Source: Galeopsis tetrahit
Taxonomy: Eukaryota; Streptophyta; Magnoliopsida; Lamiales; Lamiaceae
Assembly (NCBI GenBank): GCA_963675135.1
Contig: OY776123.1
Span: 6,264,501-6,328,500, forward strand
Direction: 5' to 3'
DNA length: 64,000 nucleotides
The notes under the pieces were generated by a model. That model was given only the letters and a program-made list of their open reading frames with translations. It made no database searches and had not been told where the DNA came from. Both the position numbers and the translations under genes were made by a program. How positions within the stretch are numbered: the stretch's first letter is position 1; every line of letters starts with the position of its first letter. Of this stretch, positions 22,567-35,161 are shown piece by piece.

Positions 22567-24073
22567 TATAATATAAAAGCACATTTCATTGCTAATTACT
22601 TTAGTTTAATAACATATACACATATAATAATCATAGAATATGTTGTAGCTCTTTTTTCTGAACATCTTCAATTCGTCAAAAATAAAAAAGTTTTGAGAAA
22701 ACAGGTACTACCAAATACTAATGCACTTTTCAAATTTTATACATGGCGTACGTCATGTTGACCCAGGCGCTCTGACAATATTGGTTGTTTTTTTTGGACC
22801 ACTGCGCCCCCACTTGAGGAACCACATTCGTCCATTTCACCTGCATACATACATACCATTCATTATTACAGATGAATTCCCAAATTAAGATAAAATTCAA
22901 ATGACACTAAAAAAGATCTGAAAAACATGATCAAGATTCGCACAACAAAATACCTTGTCATATTAATACGAATAGATTTATTCATTTTTATTACAAAAAG
23001 CTTGTTTATAGAATGTACTTGTGGTTGATTCTCTACTCAATCACCATTACGCGTGACAAATATGAATGTGACTTTACTAAAATTCGAACGCACTAGTCCA
23101 AAAGATACACCAAAATAAGGAAGACACACGCGCATCCAAAGTCAAAATGGAAGTAAAAAAATAGTAATTCCGTGATGTATACATATTCTACTTTTTAAGT
23201 CAACTATGAACAAAACTGTGCAAAAATACTTGTGTAATTTTGTGTATTTATTTTGGAATTACGTAGAATGAGAAAAGCACGATGAATAGCAATTTTGTGT
23301 ATTTATTTTGAAATTTTAAGTACGATGGAAAGCAACTTAATGTCAAATCAATTATGTAATAGTAGAATATATAGATATTTTTAGAGGTGAATGTAGTTGA
23401 ACGGTGAAATTCAAATGTCAAATTCCAAACAAAAACATGGACTTAATTGTCTTCCTCACATGAAGGCTTTAAAGGGCCCACTTTGAGAGGATTAACACAG
23501 AACAGTTATGCAGAGGAGAAGAGAGAGAAAGAGTAATGCTCTGTACACATTTCTGAAATATCACAAAGAATGTGAAAAGCATTTCCAGCAATAAATGGAC
23601 AAACAGCGACATTTCATACTATCTATTAAACATGTTTAAGATAAATATGCTGTATGAACAAGGAGAGAAAAACTTGTGAATGTGATTTCTTCGGGGTGCT
23701 TTTTCACTAATGAGAAATACAATTTAATCCTCCTAAGCATCGCACTGATTGATTGACTCATCACCAAACGGGATATGATTAAGGGGGATGTTTGCAAAAC
23801 ATCATTTGTATAAGAAGTTAGTTAATCTAGTGATTGTGAGAAAAATTGTTTAATAGTGAAAGTGGTAAGTGTTTGCAAAAAATTTATAAGAAGTAGATGT
23901 TGAGAGTTTGATAAAAATATTGAATAGAGTAATTTATTAGTGAGAAGCTAAAATCAGGTAGAAGCATACCCGTTCTAACTTTTAGATCTAGATGATTAGT
24001 TTAAGTTGAAGCATTCACATAAAAACACTCAAATTTGCTTTTTCACACAACTCTATGTCATTATAATCACTTA
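22567..24073. other. Intergenic DNA
   Basis: No supported gene or ordered repeat. 23,230-23,330 contains a short direct repeat (AATTTTGTGTATTTATTTTG at about 23,236 and again near 23,290). Confidence 0.45.
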
Positions 24074-24306
24074 GGTGGTGTTTATTTTGTGTATTGGGTG
24101 CTTTTGAAAATCGATTTTTTAAATCTTGGTGAATAGTAATATATGTTTTTCTTTTGGTTTTTGAGTTGGGGAGGATTTAACTTTATGTCAAATCAATGTG
24201 TAAGATTTAATAAGGGTGAGTTTTTAAAACTGATTTTTAGATCTCGAAGTAAAACCGGTGTTTAAAACCCAAAATCCGATTTTTTAAACCGAAAGTAAAC
24301 ACCCCT
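24074..24306. mobile_element. PIF/Harbinger-like MITE
   Basis: Starts GGTGGTGTTTATTTTG and ends AAGTAAACACCCC, flanked by TTA on both sides (24071-24073 and 24307-24309). It matches the MITE at 25800-26144 in ends and interior (TGCTTTTGAAAAT, TTTATGTCAAAT). Confidence 0.7.
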
Positions 24307-24434
24307 TTATAATTTGTTGAAAACACCCGCTAAACAAGCCTAGTTTCTAGCTTAAAATCCAAAATACTACAAAATATGATAATGTGGAGTGTTACCTGAT
24401 GATGACTGTGAAATGATATCGGTTACCAGAACAG

Positions 24435-27400
24435 TTAGTTGTGGGTAGGATTGTCGTCCATGCTGCCCTCTGAATGCATGTGTTCTTCATTGATAGATTT
24501 CAAACCACATTCGAATCTAATGGCTGATATGAGCTCAGGGGATACAGGCAGTTGAGCCTTTAGCTCTCCACCCACAGAGCCATATTTATTTTGATCGGGT
24601 TCTATTCCTGAACCCCAACCTCTGTAGAGTATTATTTTGCTGGGCTCTTGAGAGACAAGAACGCCACCTGTTGCTTGCTGAAAGGAACGCTTGTTTAATT
24701 TCAAAACATAAATGCATTTCAGAATTTAAAATTCTAATATACAAACCTCCAGATTGTATATCACCTCCCGTGCTGATGTCCCTTTGGCTCTGCCTTTGAT
24801 ATGCACTATGGCTAGAGGGTGTCTTTTAAAGTGATCCTTTATTGCTCTAGCCACTCCAGAGACCACATTGCTCTTTCCTATCATAGTTATGGCAAAATGG
24901 GCATCAGAGAGTATTTCACAGTTTATAACTGGGCAGAAATAAACGAAAATGTGAAATATGTATGGCTAGAAGATTCTGGTTTTTGATATCAAGGTAAATT
25001 CACATGAACCTGATAAAGCAGTTGAACAGATCAACTACATGCAGAGAAAAATGTTAGCATTACCTACAGCAAGCACTGGTGGTCTTTTCAACTTGAGGGC
25101 CTGCTTTCTCAGAAGAAGTCTCTCTCTGTTTGAAAGCTGGAAAGCCTTAGAAGGCATTCCTGGTGGCCTTTCGTTGCTGGCTTTCTGAACTGATGTTTTG
25201 AATTCAGCATTCTGGTGACCACGAACATTGTATTCTCTATACCCGCCATGAGACGGGGTTATACTGGTGGTTGAAGAGTGTGCTTGATCTTCTGACTAAC
25301 ATCAACATAGCATGCATCAAATTAGAAATTATGCAGAAGATGTATACATTAAATATATGAGTCTTCAGAATTTACCCTCCCAACATTTTTACTTTGCTTA
25401 TTCATGTTTGGAAAACCTTTGGTTTCCTTAGCTAATGATCTAGGTTGAACCTCTGCTTCTGTTTTGCCAAACAAATAATTTTCTTTCACCGCAGACCCTA
25501 AAGAGACAACTCCTTGTATATCTGGTCGAGTAAAATCCACGGAGTCTCTTATAGTGTGAATGCCATCCTCTGGGTCTCTCAAAGATGCATCAGTTCCACG
25601 GGTTTCTCCAGCCTTCAACAAATTCAGGAAAAAGCATAGACATAAAAGATTGAATATTATGTAGATTTAGTGTACATAAAGTACCAGTTACTGAAAACTA
25701 AGCAAGATAGAATACACGCTTTGTTGCGAATTGAACTCTGGAACATTATATAGCATACTATTTTAAATATTTCAACTGCCTAACAACTGCAGACACTAAG
25801 GTGGTGTTTACTTTGAGTTTTTGGTAGCTTTTGAAAATAGGTTTTAACATCCTGGTTTTTTTAATCCTAATAAATAGTACTCCTATGTGTGTTTCTTTTG
25901 TGTTTTTTAATAGAGAGGATGTAACTTTATGTCAAATAAATGTGCAAGATTGAATGAAAGTGTAATAGTGAAATTATAATGATTGGAGTGGAAATATAAC
26001 AATTTAACTTTATTTCAAATCAACATGTTTATTAGGGGTGGTTTTGGGTGGTTTTTAAAAATCGAATTTTAAATCTCGAAGTAAAAACGGTGTAGGATTT
26101 TAAAATCCAAAAGCTAGATTTTAAAACCCAAAGTAAACATTGCCTAAAAGATGTTTGGGGAGACCGATAAGTAGATTCTACCGGTAATAAATACAGACTT
26201 TAAGCTATTTATAACGAAACAGGATATCATAGGAAAACTCCTATACAAGTGCATCCCCCTAACTCATGACATTCCAGTTAGACCATAAACAAGGCTAACA
26301 AGCAATGCAAAGAGTTATAGTTGCCGGTCACTGTTCCAGGCATGCATGTGGCCAGAAAGTTTTAAATTTATGTACCATATATGGATTTGCAATTGTCCTT
26401 ATGTGCACCGCTTTAGAATTAAATATGTTCTGTCACACATTACAGAAAATATTTTTTGCAAATCTAATTATAGTTTGAAAGGAGCAACGAGTGACTCCAT
26501 ATCTGAACCTTCATCCCAGACCAAGGATATACAGTAACATATCAAGAGTTAAATGCTGAGATTTAAGGATTTACCTCATTGGCAGAATCACTGAAGTGAG
26601 ACTGGCAATCACTTTCAGGGTCACTATCAGAAATATTATCGTCAAAGTATTGGGTTTCATTATTTTCCAGGTCAACTTGGACAACAGACACACAAACGCC
26701 TCAATGGTGCATGGTATAAGACAACTAAAAAAGAGTTTAAACCAAAAAAAAAAAACAAATATAACTTACAGATCCAAATTTAAAATCTCTTTTCAACTGC
26801 ATATCCTTTTTATCTCCACCCTTTGCCTGGCATATAGGGCTCTAGAATTACTATCACATTCAGTAGATTAATTGGCTGAAAACAAGTAATCTGGAAGAAA
26901 TGTACCAATTTGAGCTTCAGTGAATCAACATGTTTGCTGAGCTTTAAAACATGTAGTTGCAAGGACTGCATCAGAGACAAATGATACATAAGACTGTGCC
27001 AAAGATTGCTTGCTTGAGCTTTCAATAAACAATAGGGACCAATAGCAGGACACCCCGAGAAAAAAGATCAGACAGTACACAATAGCAAACAACATTACAT
27101 ACATTTTTAAATGCATTTAAATACTTGCAAACAACATAAAAATTCATGAAAGGAAAGTTAATAATTACTCAGTAACTGCCCCAGTATTGGGAACTTCTGC
27201 AAGTCTAGCATTCATGAGATTAAAGAAAAAATCATGTACCTTGCACACCAAGTTTCCCAAGTTAAAAAAGGACATGGTTTATCTGGCCTCTTTATTGCGG
27301 GGCATAATTTTGGTCCCAAAAATAGAAAGAAATCTTCTTTTCTCTCCATGCTTGACTGAACTTGGGAAACTAAAAGAAGACCTCAGAAATAAATCTATGA

Positions 27401-30400
27401 TAAAAGCAATTCCATAGTCTTGAGGTCTCCTTGAAAAGGAAGAGGAAATACTAATTATCGTCTCTTACTAGATAAATTCCACTAAACCTCACACCCTTTT
27501 TCTCGGTATTGTACTTGGTTAAACTTGATAATTAACAAAAAAACATGAACTAGGGGTCCTTAAAAAGGAAACAGCGTCTTAGAATCATACAACACATATG
27601 CAACTATACCTCATAGCGTTGTGCCTCTAGTGAACGTTTCATTGCTTCTTTTTTACTTAGAAGGGTACGAGGTCTCAATGAAGCAGGGCGTGTATAGTTC
27701 TTTCCACGATATACAATGATTGCGTAACCTTTACTGACTGGCTCAACAGCTACTAATATGCCACCACTTTCAGCTTCTAAGGTGCGTGCTATTCCATGAA
27801 CCTCTTCGATCCTCCTTCTGCCAATACATACCTTCACCAGCTCCCTGTATTTCCAATGCAGATGCATATTTTCAACTGTTCCATCAAAAACTCCTCTCCT
27901 GCCTGAAAAATAAAGAGAAACAGTCACAAGAAAAAACTCACGTACATATATATTTGGCAAATCTACACTGAAAAACTAGTTTGTAAAGGGTTCTTGCACT
28001 ATATAACACTCACCCATCAGCAGAAAAGCTTTCATCCTCAAACCAACCTTTCTCAGCATGTGTCGTTCTTCTTCAGTAATACCCTCTCTATCTGGTGCAG
28101 GTTGTTGAGGGATCTGGTTTTTCTTTAGCTCTGCTAAAAGCTTCTCCGCCCTGGCTTTTTTTTCTAAGGCCTTCAACAGTTAAAATACAACATTATACAC
28201 ATGAGGAAGAGTTGGAAAAAGTTAAAGATGACTACTGCCATCGATCAATGCCTACCATGGACAATTTGCTGTTTGTTATCTTCACTGCTGCCTCTTTGAA
28301 CTTCGCCTTCCTCATTTCAGAGATAATCTGCAATTTTTGGTCATGTTCTTTATCACTCTCAGCATCAGCAGCATATTCTTTGGTTCCATCATAATGTTCC
28401 TTTTCTTTTCCAATAGATAAGTTGCCCGTCCTTTTTTGTAACACATCCAGTCCATATTTCCTCCGCTCTTCTATAGCTGAAGAGACAGCAGAAGGCAGGA
28501 AATCCTTCCCTCGGTAGAAAACAATGAATTCTTTATCCCTTGAAAGTAAGGTCCCCCCAGTCAACCACTGCAAGAGTTCATATTCAAGTACACAAGATGT
28601 GACTGGCAGACTTTATACAATGAACTACTAAAAGAATTGTATAGTTTCACCACATGAATTCAATAAATACCAGTGAGGCTGAAAGCTTTCAATAACATAT
28701 AATATGTGCTGATGTGTATCACAATGATGAGCAATACTGCACTAATTAGAGAGTGACACCAACCTTTATTTCTTCGGCCATCAACTCACTATTTGTGTTC
28801 TGAAATCCCCTCTTGATAGCAATTTTTGCAATTTCACATTTCTCCCAGAGTTTAACAATGGCAGCAGCTAATCCTTGAAGCCTCCTGTTTCTCCCTGTGG
28901 TATAGTCGGTTAAATAAATTACGAGGACGATAGAAAGAGAAATTACCTAAAAACGATAATACTAGATATATAATTCTTTCTTACAAGAGTTTCGAAAAAC
29001 TCCCTGCAACTGCTAGGTTGTAGAGATGTATAATCAATTGATTTGATATTAGGGCAATGTGATCAGGCCGTACAACATCAGATACATGGTAGGGGAAAAA
29101 ACATAAATGGCATCTCTATAGAGTTGTTCTGATGTAGAAGCTTAAGTGTAGTGCAGGATAGACGAAAACACAACTAAGTACTAACCCAAAGCAAAATGGC
29201 AAGGCAAAGGCTGGCCAAGTCTCTTTAAAGTAGTCATTTCATCATTCGTCAATTTAGGTTTAATTCCGTATGGAAGTAAACGAAACGGTTTCTTGTACCC
29301 AGGAATTACTGCTGGCAAAAGATCAGCATCAACAGGCAAAGGATCATAACCCCACCAATCATGAAACCTCGGGCCAAGTCCTTCTAGCAATGTGTCAGCT
29401 TCCTCAGCTAGCTGTGACTCCCCAGGAAGCTGGAAGCGAACTCTATTTGGCAAACCCACACCTAGTATTACGGGTGGATGGGAAATATGCATATCAGACT
29501 TCTGTCCAGAAGGTTCCACAGCATTGGTGACTGGTAACTGTATATCCCTTGTACTCAGTATTCTTTGATCCTTGTCTACATCAGGAGATTCTTCTGAAGA
29601 AGAGTCATTCGACAATTGATCAACCAGAAAGTATGGATACTTGTAGTCAGTTCCTCTGTATAATATTATATTACTCCCAGATCTCCAAATAACTAGACCT
29701 CCAGTTTTTCTCTGAAAATATTCCCAATTTTGGTGTCAAATAAAACATAATTCGTTCATACTATCAAAATAGAATAATCAATAATTAAGTTCATAATGGT
29801 ATTCAGTCAGTAAAATTGCTCACAAACATTTTTTGGTAGGATTCAGCAGGATATAACTAAGGTACTTAAGTTCACATTGCTTGAATATATTATGATTCAT
29901 TCAAATTATAGAAAAATCAAAGCCCAAACCTCCAATAACTCATGAGTCCTCTTCATGTTGAGCCTACATAAATCTTCGCACGCGATCTTCACCAGCTCGG
30001 TCCGCCTCCATCGCTCGTGAATCCCATTTACAATCCCTTCGGTGATTCCAGGTCTCCCTACCTTCAACTTCTTCTTCAATCCAATCCCAATACTCCTCAA
30101 CCTCCTCAGCTCCTCCTCTGGCAACGTAAGCTCCGCCAAACTCGGCGCATTCGGCTTATTTCCCTCATTTCGTTTCCTAATCCTCTCTTTCTCCTCTTCC
30201 TCCAAAACCCTGCGCCTCAACTCATGAAACCTCTGAATCGAATTCCCCGACCCAGGCTCCGGAACCGGGTTATCAGGCGTGCTCAAGCTCGGGTCCAGCG
30301 TATGCCCGAGCCGGAACTTCGGTAAACGTGTCCGCAACGGGATAAAAATTTCACCGGGGGAATTTGGGCTAGAAATTGAGGCTTCATCCTGTGTGTCACT

Positions 30401-30643
30401 ATTACTTTCTTCTTCCACGTATCCAAGGCTACGGAGCTTCTCCGCAATTCGTTGAATGGCGGATTGCGGAAGAGTTTGGCTATCCGCCTCGACCGCGGCG
30501 GCGGAAATACAGAACCTCCGGCGGGAGGATTTATTCGGAAATTGCGGGTAATGACAACTTGGAATTGAGCACGAGGGTTTTAGAAAGGTTTTGGGAGGGA
30601 GAAAGGGAAAATGGCGATTGCAATTACAGAGAGGAACCAACAT
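24435..30643 (-). CDS. CFM2: Four-CRM-domain group II/I intron splicing factor, CFM2-like
   Basis: Exons on the minus strand: 30643-29930, 29711-29186, 28894-28764, 28567-28256, 28170-28014, 27902-27610, 26965-26906, 26826-26770, 26675-26575, 25612-25376, 25295-25064, 24877-24747, 24677-24435. The product is about 1,065 aa. CRM RNA-binding domains lie at roughly 170-266, 390-485, 590-690 and 920-1010. Each has the family's basic first helix and YRG strand (LYRGTDY, FYRGKDF, VYRGKNY, LYRGWG), and the first has the GRPG loop. A Ser/Arg-rich N-terminus fits a plastid transit peptide, followed by SAIQRIAEKLRSLGY as in CFM proteins. Four CRM domains point to CFM2, which acts in chloroplast intron splicing, rather than three-domain CRS1 or CFM3. 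The junction between the 8th and 9th exons is one base out of phase as listed (GTAAGT donor, AAG acceptor), so one site there is wrong or alternative. Confidence 0.85.
25800..26144. mobile_element. PIF/Harbinger-like MITE in a CFM2 intron
   Basis: 345 bp, GGTGGTGTTTACTTTG at the left and CAAAGTAAACATTGCC at the right, flanked by TAA (25797-25799 and 26145-26147). It lies in the intron between the exons at 26575 and 25612 and does not touch the splice sites. Confidence 0.82.
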
Positions 30644-31757
30644 TTTTCAGTTAAAACACGGATTGAGGGATATATGTATGTATTCCATTTGAGCTAAGCC
30701 CTGAACAAAAATCTCTACTCATCAGTTAACGGCTTTTCATTTACTGTCCAAATTGCATTTTAGTCCCCCAACTTTCTTCCCACTTCTGAAAAGACCAAAT
30801 CCTTTCAAGTTTCAATATACTGTACTGTCTTGGTTTTATTTATGTACTATTATCCTCTACTTTATGATTTAGTTATACATTGGATTGAATGATACTACAA
30901 CCGATAAAAATAAATGACAAACTTTTGTATACAAGTGAATGTATTGCAATTGAATTTTAAGTGATTTGAATATATTTTTAATTGTTCAATTGAATTTTGA
31001 CTGCTACATTAGAATCAAATAAAAATTGTGACTCAAATGCACACAAGTGTGACTCTTTATTTTTTTACTCTCTCTTGCAATGTAAACAAATTGAAGGAAA
31101 TTGATCAACTTAACTTAATTTTCACCTCTGTATCCAGTTGATAGTTTCTGCTCATCTACACAGCTCTAGAACATTGCCCAAAATCTTGAAATCAGGGGTA
31201 AGAAAGTCGCTAAAGTATGCAAATCAAGAAAGAACCGCAGCATTTAAAACACAAAAGTTAACTTGGTGATTATTACACAGCTTGAATATTTCAATGTAGC
31301 CATATAAACATAGTTTCCAAGCAATTCACTTGGATCAGTTAATTACACTGGCATGAAAAAACACACATGATTACACACAGTTTCTTTCATACATACAGAC
31401 GGAGCGAGTAGAGATTATGTGCGGATAATATACTTCTTCCTCACAGTTCGATTAGAGATTATTTGTGTGATTTTCTCCAATCAAGTAGCTTGGAGCGTGT
31501 TAGAGTTTACGGGTTATCAACAAGTAGAAGGGTCGTCAAGTTCGCCTGTTGATTAGATCACAAACCATGATGGAATGTGTTCTGATCAGGCAGTTGAATC
31601 CACAAAGGATGTAAGTTTATTCCTGCAGAGAATGGAAAAAACTGAGAAAGGAAATCTTTATTTCATTCGAGGGATTATTGTTACATCTATTTTTCATACA
31701 GAGATGTCATGTATCTCGATAACTATATTATGGCGAAGGGGCTATTACTGCTCAAAC
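30644..31757. other. Intergenic region between CFM2 and the CREG gene
   Basis: Holds the upstream region of CFM2 and the 3' flank of the CREG-family gene. AT-rich. No further gene, clear promoter motif or repeat found. Confidence 0.5.
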
Positions 31758-33482
31758 TCACATTTTGACGTTGAGGTACTGTTCCACTGTGAGAGGCTTC
31801 GGACCACCATACCAATTGATCATAAATATGTTTTCAATGTCTAGTTTGTAGAACTGGAAATTGTGATTCTTAGGCCAATCTGCCAAAATTTCAGAGCAAA
31901 CCAAATTTAAAAAAAATTATTGGACAACCACATCTGAGATGCAAGAAAAGGGCATTCAGTGATGCATCATAAGATGGCAAAGAGGTTAACTTACGTTCCA
32001 TTTCTCGGTGCTTTGCGAACAGTGCAGTTTTGGCAAACTCAGCTTCTTTGGAATTGTCCTTAACTAGTACTAACTGAAAATTCAATCATAAAGATCTAGT
32101 TATACTCATTTATCAAGCACAGATGGATCAATATTCAAGATTTGTGTGATAATTATTAACATTACAGGCTAAGATATCAGGGATATTCATCTTTCAATTA
32201 AAGCCAATGCAGAATCAATTATCAAAGAGCAACTTTTAACAGCTGAATCTGTGCTTGAAACCAGATATGTGGAAGCCTATTTTTTGTGGACAGCATCTTT
32301 TAGCAGAATGTGTAAGTTCTACAGAGAGGCTGGATAGACCAAAATCCCGATATTTGTAATTTTTACAGTTTTAACTAGGGCTGCACAATAAGCACATTGC
32401 ACGACTTTCGTCTATTAAAATAATGACAAAGATTCAGATACTACAGCTAGCCTTGAGAAGTAAGAAACCACCTTTCCTATGAGTGTAATTTTAGCACAAG
32501 GGGGGCTCTCGGGGTCTTTCACGCCACAGCCTTTGATACTATATTCACTTAATGTGAAGGAAGATCTGTGATCTTTCAAAGCATTACTTGCTGTTGGATC
32601 AAGGGTTGTCAGATAGAAGTAGGGGACACCTTTTCCTTGGTCGGGTAAACCATCACTAAATGAAGCTACATTTCTGCACACAAAAGGATTCCAAGAAAAT
32701 CAAGCAAACCACAAATTTAAAAAAGAAAGAAGCAAATCCTGATCCATGTTAATCAGCACACTCTGATCATCTCAGTGACTAAAAATGGATGTGTGATATA
32801 CATTCTAAATGCCTAGTGTATTTGATATAAATGCATTTGCGTTGAAGAATTTAACCACACTCAGTACAGTAAGAACACATCCAACAAAGTAATAAAAGGA
32901 GAGATAATCCTCAAAGCTCAACAAGATGAATACACTTGAAATGATTTATTGATGTGCAATTACGAGATGAACATGTAAATACTTGGATTAGATTAAAACA
33001 TACCCAAATGGGGAGCCTCCATACTCACTGGATATTGTGCTGCAATTTAAACAGAGTTCATCAGTTTCACTATGTTTTATGAGGCAATATCTATTAGAAG
33101 TTCAAACAAAAAACTCATTATTTTCTTGTACAAACCCTAATCAGTTAACCAGTAAAGAAGACTTCACATCTTCAATTTGCTCTAAAATTTCAGTAAATTC
33201 ATTCTTCTAACAAATAGCTCAAACCCATAACCAGACCTTCACCAAAGTAATCCCAATATTTGACAAGATTGAAATTCAATCCACAATCATGAAATTGAAA
33301 CAAAACTATGAGTACCTGAGAACACCCCATGAACTCTGAGAAACCAACCAGCGAGCAAACGGTGCCGCTTTATCAGGGTCCGGTCGGTCTGCTGACGTCA
33401 GCAACGGCCGGGCTTGTACGGATTCTTGCAATAATCCGATAACAGAAATCACGGCGAACAGATAGCAATAAACGATTTTCAT
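31758..33482 (-). CDS. CREG-family secreted protein, PNPOx-like fold (5 exons)
   Basis: Exons on the minus strand: 33482-33316, 33039-33004, 32673-32472, 32073-31995, 31879-31758. All introns are GT-AG and all junctions keep phase, giving 201 aa. Residues 1 to about 24 form a signal peptide (hydrophobic YLFAVISVIGLL, cleavage near VQA), so the product should enter the secretory pathway. The rest matches the CREG / pyridoxamine-phosphate-oxidase-like family: FARWLVSQSSWG, GGSPFGNVASFSDG, YFYLTTLDPTA, CAKITLIGK, WPKNHNFQFYKLDIE and a C-terminal WYGGPKPLTVEQY. Family members have the FMN-binding split-barrel fold but usually lack oxidase activity, and the plant role is poorly known. Length is close to plant homologues. 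As I recall, the Arabidopsis homologues of this gene and FTRC are neighbours. Confidence 0.92.
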
Positions 33483-33534
33483 TTTTTTTTTGTGGTGTGC
33501 TTTTAGTCAAACACTGAGAAAGGAGCCCTTTCTT

Positions 33535-33579
33535 ATCTACATCTACATCTACATCTACATCTACATCTACATCTACATC
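33535..33579. repeat. Hexanucleotide microsatellite (ATCTAC)n
   Basis: Seven and a half perfect units about 55 bp upstream of the CREG-family start codon, so probably in its 5' UTR. On the minus strand it reads GTAGAT repeats. It is likely length-polymorphic. Confidence 0.9.
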
Positions 33580-33833
33580 GTTTGTCATCTATGTATAATT
33601 TATATATAGGAAAAAAAGGCATTTTAATAGTATAATCATTTTTGTTAATTGATGTAATATGGCAATTTGCAGAAGTTATGTCGCGGCGTTGTTCTCGTTT
33701 CGCAAAAGTGTTGAGGAAGAGAGAACAATGGCGTGCCGGTCACAACTTAATCATAAAAGCTTACTTGCAGTTGCTGATAGCCTGATACTTTCACGGGAAA
33801 AGTTCACATGTTTTATACAAGTACTCCCGTGTA

Positions 33834-34048
33834 CTCCTCCAGTCCTCCGTCCATAAAATGTAAATTGGAGTGAAAACACATGTTTTATAAAAAAAAAGTA
33901 GTCTCATTGGAATGAAACACATGTTTTAAGAAAAAGAAAAATACAATTAATTAAGTGATTATTGAAGGGTGATAATTTCGTAGGAGACTACATTTTGTGT
34001 GGACAAAGAATAAAAGATAAATATGACTATTTTTATGAACGGAGAGAA
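33834..34048. mobile_element. Degenerate Stowaway-like MITE
   Basis: Left CTCCGTCCATAAAATG and right TTTTTATGAACGGAGAGAA are near-inverse ends around about 215 bp. The interior repeats AAACACATGTTTTA. It lies upstream of the CREG-family gene. Confidence 0.55.
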
Positions 34049-34387
34049 TATTAAAAAAATATTATTTCTCATATTATTTTTAATTAATAATTGTAGGTCT
34101 CATAAAAAAGAATACATTTATATAAATATTTAGTAATCTTAAAGTTAAAATTGGAAGAAAGATAATTAATTTACAATAAAAAGTAAAGTGTAAAATATAA
34201 TATAATTTGTAAAGAAAATAAAAAGTCAAAACCACATACATTTAAATTCATTATGTTTTTTTATGATTTATTTATAAATAAAATACTTATTTATAAAAAT
34301 AATGTGAATAAATAAATAATAATTGAGATGAAATAGAGATAGAGTAGTATAAATAGTATCGTGTATAAAAAGATAATGAATATAATG
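34049..34387. other. AT-rich DNA before Tat copy 2
   Basis: Very AT-rich flank with no gene or repeat recognised. The last bases (TAATG) should be the target-site duplication of Tat copy 2, but its other end is outside the window. Confidence 0.4.
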
Positions 34388-35103
34388 TGATGTAGATAAA
34401 TATGTCGCTCTTGAAAAAGTCGACACGTGGAAATGAGATAAATTATGATGGTCTTAATTAGGTTAGTAGGCTTGAAGGTGGGATTAATACACCCCTGGGC
34501 CTCAAAAGGGAAAGAAGATTGGTTGGGCCTTTGGCCCACATTCGAAGGATAATATCCTTTGGGCCTAAGGATCGGGCCCAAAGGGGAACGCATATTATGG
34601 CTCATCATTTCCTAACTCAGTCAAAAGAAGGAGTCAACATAGGAAGGGGCCGAGTATCTAGGAGCTGAGACCAAGTTTTCAGAGGAGTGGGCCGAGTTTA
34701 TAGGAAGAGGCGAGTAAATATAGGGAGAACGAGTCTTTCCCTCTCCCGAGAGAGGGGCCAGGTATATAAACATGTTATTTCTATATTCTTAAGCACGTTT
34801 TACACACAATACATACATTCTTACGAAATATACACTGAACTGAGAAGAAACACCATATTATTCGCCGGAATTCCTCTAGAAATACAGGGGGATTCCTCTT
34901 TGATTCTCCTAATATCGATTCTGACTTGAGCGTCGGAGCTTCCGCGCCGGAGCCCCCCTCCGGCGTACTTTTGCAGGTCATTTTCGGATTTCCAAGGAGA
35001 TTTACTTGAAGATTGCCAAAGACAAACGAGTGATTCGATTCGTGATTAGCAGTGCTCGTAGAGGAACGGCTGATATCTGAAGGCGTTCTTTTTCGACGCA
35101 TCA
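34388..35103 (+). repeat. 5' LTR of Tat copy 2
   Basis: 716 bp, TGATG...GCATCA, followed by AC and the PBS. Contains GTCGACACGTGG near the start, TATATAAA at 34763, the TGACTTGAGCGTCGGAG block at 34922 and a perfect hairpin (34945-34952 with 34958-34965, C5 loop), followed by TTTTGCAGGT. Transcription should start shortly after the TATA box. Confidence 0.85.
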
Positions 35104-35105
35104 AC

Positions 35106-35124
35106 TGGCGCCGTCTGTGGGAAC
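35106..35124 (+). other. Primer-binding site of Tat copy 2
   Basis: TGGCGCCGTCTGTGGGAAC lies two bases after the LTR. TGG matches the CCA end of a tRNA. The first nine bases would fit a tRNA ending ACGGCGCCA (tRNA-Asp is one such in plants), but the rest does not, so the primer tRNA is not settled here. Confidence 0.8.
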
Positions 35125-35161
35125 ATCTCGAGCTAAAGCGTGAGAAAAAATTCCATATTAA

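Noticed and set aside
26810..27116. Separate small minus-strand proteins
   Set aside because: These are CFM2 exon and intron sequence read through splice sites.
31575..31844. Plus-strand 89-codon frame
   Set aside because: Antisense to the last exon of the CREG-family gene.
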